From positions 1 to 8,419 of the forward strand of contig JBCCCC010000140.1 in the NCBI GenBank assembly GCA_039033695.1: 8,419 nucleotides of DNA. Reading direction: 5' to 3'. Shown here in pieces: positions 1-5,786 of this stretch. The translations under genes were made by a program, and so were the position numbers. The first letter of the stretch is position 1. Each line of letters opens with the position of its first letter. This DNA is from CALBPI01 sp039033695 (GTDB lineage Bacteria > Pseudomonadota > Gammaproteobacteria > Steroidobacterales > Woeseiaceae). A model generated the notes under the pieces. It saw only the letters and a list, made by a program, of their open reading frames with translations, did not search any database and was not told the origin of the DNA.

Positions 1-569
1 GCCTTACCTGTCATGAGACCGGCGACATGCGCATCACTCGCAATGCGAAGCAACTCATCGAGCGTAGGTTGGCTGGAGCGATGATCGCTAATGGCAATCT
101 CGCCAACGCCGATCACGGGGTCCAGGTTCACAATATCGCTGCGAACGTCGCCAGTGAACGTGACGGGCGGCACGCGATAGCCGCCGGTATAGCAATAGGC
201 GCTGAGGCCCTGAGCGCGTAGCGAGCGCGTTTCGGCCAGCAACTGCTTGGTATCACGTGTGGTGTCGTCGGTACCCAGCAAGCCGACAACGGTCGTAATC
301 CCGGCATGGGTGAATCGCTTCAGTCCAACGGCTGGCACACGGCTGGAGTAGCCGGACTCTCCACCACCACCCGTAGTGTGGGCATGACCATCGACAAAGC
401 CCGGGATCAGGCGCTGGCCCTCGATGTCATGAATCTCCACGCCCAGCCGATCATCAAGCACTGGAAGTTCGTCGCCGATCCACAGGATGCGGCCTCCGCC
501 TAGCAGTAAATGCTGCAGACCCATCGGCTGTGGCGCGAATACGTTGGCATTGGTCAGAAGCTGTAGCAC
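1..569 (-). CDS. iadA: Isoaspartyl dipeptidase (IadA-like amidohydrolase), N-terminal fragment
   Basis: The C-terminus lies beyond the left edge; 189 codons are visible. IadA hydrolyses beta-aspartyl (isoaspartyl) dipeptides left from damaged proteins, in the cytoplasm, with a binuclear metal centre in a TIM barrel. Seen here: the metal-binding HxH (DGHAH, His62/His64), then GGGGESG with Glu71 (Glu77 in E. coli IadA), VVGLLGTD (residues 94-101), Tyr131 in GGYRVP (Tyr137 in E. coli) and ISDHRS with Arg164 (Arg169 in E. coli). These match E. coli IadA, as I recall it, nearly position for position. One key difference is that E. coli has the carboxylated bridging Lys162 in GVKCAISDHRS, whereas this protein reads GVGEIAISDHRS, placing Glu157 there. 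I chose the GTG at 569-567 because no ATG lies between the in-frame stop at 669-671 and the first beta strand. The next Met is residue 16, inside the fold. No good ribosome-binding site is visible before this GTG. The family call is firm; the exact substrate is less certain. Confidence 0.9.
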   Translation of the reverse strand, partial: MLQLLTNANVFAPQPMGLQHLLLGGGRILWIGDELPVLDDRLGVEIHDIEGQRLIPGFVDGHAHTTGGGGESGYSSRVPAVGLKRFTHAGITTVVGLLGTDDTTRDTKQLLAETRSLRAQGLSAYCYTGGYRVPPVTFTGDVRSDIVNLDPVIGVGEIAISDHRSSQPTLDELLRIASDAHVAGLMTGK

Positions 570-720
570 GGCGAGTTTGACCCGGAAAAAACGAGGCGCA
601 ATGTTACCGCAATGGATGCCTGGATGCTGTAGTGGCTTGGCGCTGTTGAGCGGGTCCGAGGTCGTGATTTAGTGAGAAACGGATGCTTGGTAGCCGTTGA
701 AGCCGCAGATCGGCGGGCCA

Positions 721-748
721 ATTATTGACTGACTGGTCAGTTAATAAT
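721..748. promoter_or_regulatory. Probable TetR-family operator (13-2-13 inverted repeat)
   Basis: The left arm is ATTATTGACTGAC (721-733), the spacer is TG, and the right arm is GTCAGTTAATAAT (736-748). The arms are complementary at 12 of 13 positions. The core CTGACTGGTCAG is of the kind that TetR-family dimers bind. It ends 11 bp before the tetR start and covers the likely -35 box and the start of the -10 box. Binding there would block tetR and the genes behind it. Symmetry and position are seen directly; binding is inferred. Confidence 0.8.
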
Positions 749-753
749 ATGGT
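725..753 (+). promoter_or_regulatory. Putative sigma70-like promoter of the tetR operon
   Basis: TTGACT (725-730, five of six to TTGACA) is followed after exactly 17 bp by TATGGT (748-753, four of six to TATAAT). Transcription would begin about seven bases after the -10 box, near position 760, which is the A of the tetR start codon. The operator palindrome covers the -35 box, the spacer and the first base of the -10 box, which fits autorepression. The -10 match is modest, so the call is tentative. Confidence 0.5.
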
Positions 754-759
754 CATGCA

Positions 760-1383
760 ATGAATGCCTCCTATCAACGGCGCAAGGCCGATCGTCCAGA
801 AGAAATCCTCAATGCCGCACTCGATGTGTTTGTCAGGGATGGCTATGATGCGAGCCGGCTTGCCGATATCGCCGCGGAAGCCGGCGTTAGCAAAGGCCTG
901 CTCTATCACTACTTTGATTCAAAAGAGGCGCTGTTCAGGGCCGTCGTTGAGCAGGAGGTCACGCCGCGGCTCGAGGAGATGACCCGTCTTATCGGGCAGT
1001 TGGAAATCCCGATAGCCCAATTCATGAAGCAGATGCTGCCTGAACTCATGGCGGCAGTACTTGCATCGCGCGCGGGCGTCGTCATACGGCTGGTCATTGC
1101 GAACGGCGCTCAACACCCTGAAATCACGCGATACTATTTTGACAACATCATTGCTCGAGGCGAGGCGATGCTCAAAGCACTCATCCAGCGTGGTGTGGAT
1201 AACGGTGAGTTTCGTGAGTCGGCATTGCAGACCCAACCAATGCTACTAATGGCGCCTGCCATACTCTGCCAGGTTTGGGGCATGCTGTTCGGTGAGTATC
1301 GAGCACTGGACAATGCAGCGCTGCTGCGTGAGCACATGGGCTTGATGGTCAGTGCTGTCGAAACACAGGCAACAACACCATGA
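760..1383 (+). CDS. TetR/AcrR-family transcriptional repressor of the efflux operon
   Basis: A 207-residue protein of normal length for the family. The N-terminal DNA-binding domain spans about residues 11-57, with the helix-turn-helix around 31-53 (LADIAAEAGVSKGLLYHYF), followed by the typical DSKEALFRAVVEQ. The C-terminal part (about 65-200) is helical and would form the ligand-binding and dimer domain. It contains RLVIANGAQHPEITRYYFDN, similar to the C-terminal domain of AefR-like regulators. The ATG at 760 is the only possible start, because an in-frame TAA lies at 745-747 with no other start between. There is no Shine-Dalgarno sequence. It heads a four-gene operon and overlaps the adaptor gene by 4 bp (ATGA). 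It probably represses its own promoter through the palindrome at 721-748 and responds to a substrate of the exporter. In E. coli, ybhGFSR is likewise controlled by a TetR protein (CecR/YbiH). The inducer is unknown. Confidence 0.93.
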   Translation: MNASYQRRKADRPEEILNAALDVFVRDGYDASRLADIAAEAGVSKGLLYHYFDSKEALFRAVVEQEVTPRLEEMTRLIGQLEIPIAQFMKQMLPELMAAVLASRAGVVIRLVIANGAQHPEITRYYFDNIIARGEAMLKALIQRGVDNGEFRESALQTQPMLLMAPAILCQVWGMLFGEYRALDNAALLREHMGLMVSAVETQATTP

Positions 1384-2342
1384 TGCGCTCTGGGCTGCTC
1401 CTCGTCGGCCTGCTGATACTGATCGCCTGCAAAGATGGCAACCGGCCTGCGCAAGTGGTCGGCGAGCTGGCGTCTGATCGTGTTGAGCTGGTCGCCCATG
1501 TTCGCGAGCCCATTACCGACATCGTCGTTGGGGAAGGCCAGCAAGTTGCTGCCGGCGACATACTGGCACGACAGGACATCCGCGACGCCGCGGCACGTGT
1601 CGCGGAAATGGCAGCGGCGGTGGCACTGGCCGAAGCCCAGCTCGCAGAAGCACAGCGTGGGCCCCGGGCAGAAATGATCATCGCCACACGGGCGCGGCTG
1701 AAAGGCGCCGAAGACGACGTAGCATTCCGGCGCACTGAACTCACCCGAGCCGATGCCTTGGTTGAACGTCAGCTTGGCTCGGATGAGCAGCGCGACAATG
1801 CAAAGGCAGCACTGGATTCGGCGCTGGCCACGCAAGCCGCGTTGAAGGCAGAGCTCGATGAACTCGAGAACGGCACCACGGCGGAGCAACTCGATATTGC
1901 AAGCGAACGCGTTGCGCAGGCTATTGCCAGACTTGAGCAGTCACGTATCGCTCAAGACCGCCTGACTGTGCGGGCCCCCAGCAGTGGCATTATCGACAGC
2001 GTGCTCTTTGAAGTTGGCGAGACACCGGCAGTCGGCGATGTGCTGATCGTGCTGCTTGGTGCCGCGCAGGCGCATGCGCGCGTTTATGTACCCGAGGCCC
2101 AACGCGTTAACTTGTCGCCGGGCAGCCGGGCGCAAGTGTTTGTCGACGGTCTCGCGCAACCACTCGACGGGCGCCTGCGACGGATTGCGAATGAGGCGAC
2201 TTTCACGCCCTATTTTGCACTCACAGAATATGACCGCGGACGCCTGAGCTATGTCGCTGAGGTCGACATCATCGGTGCCGATCGACGCTTGCCGGACGGC
2301 GTACCCGTGCAGGTGCGTTTCACCGACGAGCCAGCGCAGTGA
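1380..2342 (+). CDS. HlyD/YbhG-like membrane-fusion (periplasmic adaptor) lipoprotein
   Basis: A 320-residue adaptor subunit linking an inner-membrane ABC exporter to an outer-membrane channel. The N-terminus is a lipoprotein signal peptide with the lipobox LIAC and lipidated Cys17. The first lipoyl half follows (about 36-66, with ITDIVVGEGQQVAAGD). Next is a long Ala/Glu/Arg-rich alpha-helical hairpin (about 67-192) with QRGPRAEMI and LGSDEQRDNAKAALDSA. The second lipoyl half (about 194-226) contains VRAPSSGIIDSV and VGETPAVGD. A beta-barrel domain (about 232-317) contains FTPYFALTEYDRGRLSYVAEV, the part most like E. coli YbhG. The ATG at 1380 overlaps the tetR stop (ATGA); a second ATG at 1383 gives a protein one residue shorter. 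No strong ribosome-binding site is visible, so translation is probably coupled to tetR. It overlaps the ATPase gene by 4 bp. The transported substrate cannot be deduced. Confidence 0.9.
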   Translation: MMRSGLLLVGLLILIACKDGNRPAQVVGELASDRVELVAHVREPITDIVVGEGQQVAAGDILARQDIRDAAARVAEMAAAVALAEAQLAEAQRGPRAEMIIATRARLKGAEDDVAFRRTELTRADALVERQLGSDEQRDNAKAALDSALATQAALKAELDELENGTTAEQLDIASERVAQAIARLEQSRIAQDRLTVRAPSSGIIDSVLFEVGETPAVGDVLIVLLGAAQAHARVYVPEAQRVNLSPGSRAQVFVDGLAQPLDGRLRRIANEATFTPYFALTEYDRGRLSYVAEVDIIGADRRLPDGVPVQVRFTDEPAQ

Positions 2343-3289
2343 CGGGGCAACCGGTTGCGATCCGCGCGCGCGGTTTGGTCAAACAGTTCGGTGCGCTGAC
2401 AGCCGTCAATCAGCTGGACCTGGACGTGCCGCCTGGCCAAATCTACGGATTTCTTGGTCCCAACGGCTCAGGCAAATCGACCACAATACGCATGTTGTGT
2501 GGGCTATTGACACCAACTGCTGGCGTCATTGATGTGCTCGGCCTCAGCGTGCCGCGACAAGCAGAGCAACTAAAGCCCGACATTGGCTACATGACACAAA
2601 AATTCTCCATGTACGGAGATTTGAGCGTTCGTCAGAATCTTGAATTCATTGCGGATATCTACTCGATCGCCAAAACACAACGCCGCCGGCGCGTGGAACA
2701 TGCTCTCGCCCAGTACTTTCTGATCGAGCAAAGTCGACAACTGGCCGCGACATTGAGTGGCGGACAGCGTCAGCGACTGGCATTGGCCGCGGCGACACTG
2801 CATCAGCCGCGTCTATTGTTGTTGGATGAACCAACCAGCGCGGTTGACCCGAGCAGCCGTCGCGACTTCTGGGAGCGCCTTTTTGAGCTTGCGGATGGCG
2901 GCACAACCATCCTGGTGTCAACGCATTACATGGATGAGGCCGAGCGCTGCCATCGCATTGCCATTCTGGACCGTGGCGTCAAGGTGGCAGATGGCACGCC
3001 TAAGCAATTGGGCCAGGACATCGGCATGCAGGTTTTCGAGATCGAAACAGACAATCCGAATCGGGCCCGACGCGCCCTCGCCGGGTTGCATGATGTCTTT
3101 AGCATTACCCAGCTTGGGATTCGACTGCGCGTGCTGGTGCCGACGCATGTGACCGGTGCACATGACACTATTGCGGCCGAGCTCGTCAACGCGGGCCTCG
3201 CTGCCAACGTGGCCATCGTCTCACCCAGTCTTGAAGACATCTTTGTCGCGGCGACCGGCGACAACGCCATGGTCAAGGACGCCGCGTGA
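2339..3289 (+). CDS. ABC exporter ATP-binding protein (YbhF/CcmA-type, single nucleotide-binding domain)
   Basis: A 316-residue cytoplasmic ATPase that would power the permease encoded next to it. All catalytic motifs are intact: Walker A GPNGSGKST (40-48), Q-loop Gln87 in GYMTQKFSMY, signature LSGGQ (139-143), Walker B LLLLDEP with Asp163 and catalytic Glu164, D-loop SAVD (167-170) and H-loop His196 in STHYMDEAERC. The GYMTQKFS and HYMDEAERC sequences are typical of the YbhF/YhiH drug-exporter group. The C-terminal extension (about 228-316), ending in SPSLEDIFVAATGDN, is also normal for that group. E. coli YbhF has two fused ATPase domains; this protein has one and would act as a dimer. The start is a GTG overlapping the adaptor stop (GTGA). 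No other start fits better, as Walker A follows 40 residues later. It overlaps the permease gene by 4 bp. Confidence 0.95.
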   Translation: MTGQPVAIRARGLVKQFGALTAVNQLDLDVPPGQIYGFLGPNGSGKSTTIRMLCGLLTPTAGVIDVLGLSVPRQAEQLKPDIGYMTQKFSMYGDLSVRQNLEFIADIYSIAKTQRRRRVEHALAQYFLIEQSRQLAATLSGGQRQRLALAAATLHQPRLLLLDEPTSAVDPSSRRDFWERLFELADGGTTILVSTHYMDEAERCHRIAILDRGVKVADGTPKQLGQDIGMQVFEIETDNPNRARRALAGLHDVFSITQLGIRLRVLVPTHVTGAHDTIAAELVNAGLAANVAIVSPSLEDIFVAATGDNAMVKDAA

Positions 3290-4383
3290 AAAGCCTGGCC
3301 AGGCTGTATGCGATAGTACGCAAGGAATTCCTGCAGATTCGCCGCGACCGACTGACAATGGGCATGGTCGTCGGTATGCCCCTCATGCAACTGCTACTGT
3401 TCGGCTATGCAATCAACACGGATGTCCGCAATCTCAACGCGGCGGTCGCGGATCAGGCAAGCACGCATCTCTCGCATGAAGCGGTGACCTCGTTGGCCCA
3501 GAGCCAGGTGGTCAACATCGTACAGCGTGTGGAGACACCACAAGCGCTGATGAGTTTACTTGCAAGGGGCGACATCGCCGTTGGCATTCACCTGCCGCCA
3601 GACTTTGACCAGCGAGTAGCCCGCGGCGATCGTACCGCGGGGCAATTGCTGGTCGATGGCAGCGACCCGACTATTCTGGGCGTCGCCAGCCAGCTTGCAC
3701 GGATGCCAATACAATTCGATGCCCAACGCAATGCAGCCCGCGCCGACGCATTCGAGGTACGCGCGTTCTATAACCCGGAAGGCCGCACCGCGGTCAACAT
3801 TGTGCCGGGGCTATTGGGCGTCATATTGACGATGACAATGGTGTTGTTCACGGCGGTTGCCATCGTGCGCGAGCGCGAAGCCGGTAACCTCGAACTACTG
3901 ATTACGACGCCCATCTCAACGGCCGAGCTCATGGTCGCTAAAGTATTTCCCTACGTGTTGATCGGCTTAACTCAGATTTCGTTGCTGCTTTTGCTCGGCA
4001 AAGTGCTGTTCGCATTGCCGATGCGCGGCTCGCTGTTCGACTTGTACCTTGGCGCACTGGCCTTCATCACCGCCAACCTGGCGCTGGGCCTGCTTATTTC
4101 GACGGCGATTCGAACACAGTTTCAGGCTATGCAAGCCACGATGTTTGTGTTTCTGCCATCAATGCTGCTATCGGGGTTCATGTTTCCGTTCGATGGCATG
4201 CCAAAATTTGCGCAACACATTGGCGAGCTGATACCGCTAACGCATTTCATCCGCATTGTGAAAGGCGTCATGCTTCGCGGTGCATCGCTGGTCGATGTGG
4301 CGCCAGCCATCCAGGCACTGACAATCATCGCCGCCGTGCTAATGACAGGCGCCATACTTCGGTTTCGCAAGAAGCTGGACTAG
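3286..4383 (+). CDS. ABC-2 type transporter permease (YhhJ/YbhR-like)
   Basis: A 365-residue inner-membrane subunit. One membrane segment (about 24-44, MPLMQLLLFGYAINTDVRNL at its end) is followed by a periplasmic domain (about 46-168). Five more membrane segments lie at about 172-192, 218-240, 252-274, 282-302 and 342-358. The cytoplasmic stretch VREREAGNLELLITTPIS (194-211) is the conserved coupling region of this family, and LIPLTHFIRIVKGVMLRG (315-332) is also typical. The start is GTG at 3286, overlapping the ATPase stop (GTGA). A good ribosome-binding site, AAGGA at 3275-3279, lies 6 bases upstream. E. coli YbhGFSR uses two permeases (YbhS and YbhR), but only one is encoded here, so a homodimer is inferred. 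This is the last gene of the operon. Its TAG stop lies in a CTAG shared with the convergent gene. Confidence 0.93.
   Translation: MKSLARLYAIVRKEFLQIRRDRLTMGMVVGMPLMQLLLFGYAINTDVRNLNAAVADQASTHLSHEAVTSLAQSQVVNIVQRVETPQALMSLLARGDIAVGIHLPPDFDQRVARGDRTAGQLLVDGSDPTILGVASQLARMPIQFDAQRNAARADAFEVRAFYNPEGRTAVNIVPGLLGVILTMTMVLFTAVAIVREREAGNLELLITTPISTAELMVAKVFPYVLIGLTQISLLLLLGKVLFALPMRGSLFDLYLGALAFITANLALGLLISTAIRTQFQAMQATMFVFLPSMLLSGFMFPFDGMPKFAQHIGELIPLTHFIRIVKGVMLRGASLVDVAPAIQALTIIAAVLMTGAILRFRKKLD
4380..4383. other. CTAG shared by the stop codons of two convergent genes
   Basis: The permease gene ends with TAG at 4381-4383. On the other strand, the outer-membrane factor gene ends with TAG read from 4382 to 4380. 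The palindromic CTAG therefore gives both genes their stop codon, and they overlap tail to tail by 4 bp. No intergenic space remains for a terminator between the operons, and I see no strong hairpin with a T-run close by on either side. Confidence 0.95.
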
Positions 4384-5786
4384 TTGTCGCCGGTCGCCGC
4401 CGCGAAACTGCCACCCATGGCTTTGTACAGTGCCGCCAATGCCGTGGCGCGATCGGTTGTTGCCAGCGCCAGTTGATCCTGCAACGAGAGATCGGTGCGT
4501 TGTGAATCAAGAACACTCAAGAAGCTGTCGGCACCGTTGTCATAGCGCAGATTGGCCAGGCGCACAGCGTCCGCGCTTTGCGTGACGGCCTCTTGCAGTG
4601 CAGCAACCGTTGCCGTCGTCGCCCGGTAGCTCGCCAGTGCGTTTTCGGTTTCCTCGATCGCCTCGCGCCAGGTTTGTTCGAATACCGCCAGCGCGCGATC
4701 AGCGATGGCCTCGGACTGACGAATGCGCTGTTTGATACGGCCGTAGTCAAAAATGCGCCAGGTCAGCCCGGGGGCGAATCGCCAGCGTTCTGCCTCGTCA
4801 TCACCGAGCGCACCAGTGCTGGCGCCAGTCCAGCCGAAATCACCAATCAGTACGAGCTTTGGATACAACTCCGCAGTCTGCACACCAATCCCCATCGTGG
4901 CCTCCGCCAGTCGACGCTCTGCGGCGACGATGTCCGGCCGCCGCGCCAACCATTGCGCGGGAGCGCCGACAGCAACAAGCTGCGGCATGGCTGGCATCTG
5001 CTCAGGTGCGCTCAATTGTAATCTCAGCGCGCTGACATTCTGACCGGTCAGCACGGCGAGGCGCTGCTCTGCGCGGCTGCGGGCCGCCTCGGCGGCCGGC
5101 AACGTCGCGGCAACCGAGCGCTCTTCTGCCCGCGCTCGGGCGATGTCCAGGCTGCTGCCCCGTCCAGCATCAAAAGCGCGTTCGAGAATCTCGAGGTTAT
5201 CAGCCTGGTTTTGCAGATTCCGGGCCAGCAGGTCCACCCGAAGTGACGCGCCGCGCCACTCGAAATAGGCTTGTGCCGTTTCAGCAACGACACTGACCTG
5301 GGTTGCATAGAACGCGGCTGTGTCGGCTTCCAGTCGCCTTGCAATACCCGCGGACTGTCGGCGCAGGCTGCCGAATAGATCAATCTCCCAGGTCGCATCG
5401 AAACCAGCTAGCGCGCGTTCGGCAACATCGCTTCCGAACCCGAAGGGGTCTTGCGCACTTTGCTGTACTCGCTCGGTGCTAGCGGCAGCGGTGACCGTCG
5501 GGAACAAACTGTAGACGGGTAAGCCGGCCAACGCGCGTGTCTCGTTCATTGTTGCTGCTGCCTGCGCGACGGTGGCGTTGTGCGTGCGTGCCCGCGCAAT
5601 CAATGCGGCCAACTCAGGATCGTCAAATGCTGCCCACAACGAGATCAGATCGGCGTCGACGTCGCTCTGTGCTTCAACAAACGTGGCAGGCAGCTCTGGC
5701 TCGAGCGGCTGATAATCCGGGCCGACGTTGCAGCCTGCCAGCAGCAACAACGATACGACCCATGCAAGTTGTCTGGCCCTACGCAT
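4380..5786 (-). CDS. RND-type outer-membrane factor lipoprotein (NodT/OprM family)
   Basis: A 468-residue TolC-like channel, which in this family forms a trimer crossing the outer membrane and periplasm to give tripartite pumps an exit duct. From the ATG at 5786 it begins with a clean lipoprotein signal peptide, lipobox LAGC with Cys19, then NVGPDYQP, typical of the family. Two outer-membrane efflux repeats follow. Landmarks are WEIDLFG (133-139), YFEWRG (174-179), LARRPDI (280-286), AELYPKL (305-311), FDYGRI (346-351) and LRYDNGADSFLSVLDSQR (413-430). The ATG at 5786 overlaps the RND stop by 8 bp and has GGGAG 6 bases upstream. A GTG at 5804 also has a GGGAG before it and would add six residues ahead of the signal peptide. 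I prefer the ATG because it begins a compact signal peptide. It lies directly downstream of, and is probably co-transcribed with, the RND pump gene. It could also serve the convergent ABC exporter, which lacks a channel gene. Confidence 0.93.
   Translation of the reverse strand: MRRARQLAWVVSLLLLAGCNVGPDYQPLEPELPATFVEAQSDVDADLISLWAAFDDPELAALIARARTHNATVAQAAATMNETRALAGLPVYSLFPTVTAAASTERVQQSAQDPFGFGSDVAERALAGFDATWEIDLFGSLRRQSAGIARRLEADTAAFYATQVSVVAETAQAYFEWRGASLRVDLLARNLQNQADNLEILERAFDAGRGSSLDIARARAEERSVAATLPAAEAARSRAEQRLAVLTGQNVSALRLQLSAPEQMPAMPQLVAVGAPAQWLARRPDIVAAERRLAEATMGIGVQTAELYPKLVLIGDFGWTGASTGALGDDEAERWRFAPGLTWRIFDYGRIKQRIRQSEAIADRALAVFEQTWREAIEETENALASYRATTATVAALQEAVTQSADAVRLANLRYDNGADSFLSVLDSQRTDLSLQDQLALATTDRATALAALYKAMGGSFAAATGDN

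Larger units (their letters stand above)
570..759. other. Divergent intergenic region between iadA and tetR
   Basis: This is the only sizeable non-coding stretch in the window. Its right end (721-753) holds the palindrome and promoter described separately. The remainder, 570-720, shows no convincing gene, RNA or hairpin terminator. The iadA reading frame stays open upstream to 668 but has no better start codon there. I looked for a minus-strand promoter for iadA and found no credible -35/-10 pair. Confidence 0.7.

Noticed and set aside
27..503. Small plus-strand open frames at 27-221 and 306-503
   Set aside because: They are antisense to the clear IadA reading frame, which carries conserved active-site motifs.
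604..909. 101-residue minus-strand open frame covering the operator and the start of tetR
   Set aside because: It would place a coding region over the operator and the tetR helix-turn-helix. It has no recognisable features and is best explained as an antisense shadow.
764..982. Alternative ATG at 764 just after the tetR start
   Set aside because: It is in a different frame and yields a 72-residue sequence without domains. The frame from 760 gives a complete TetR protein.
1134..1889. 251-residue open frame on the minus strand across the tetR/adaptor junction
   Set aside because: It lies antisense to two well-supported genes, crosses their boundary, has Cys- and Arg-rich low-quality composition and no recognisable domain. 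Long antisense frames are expected in GC-rich coding DNA.
2926..3390. 154-residue minus-strand open frame over the ATPase/permease junction
   Set aside because: It is antisense to intact ABC motifs and to a 4-bp gene junction, and the protein looks unlike any family I know.
4384..4450. Intrinsic terminator between the convergent operons
   Set aside because: The region is coding up to the shared stop. I find no strong GC hairpin followed by a T-run on either strand.
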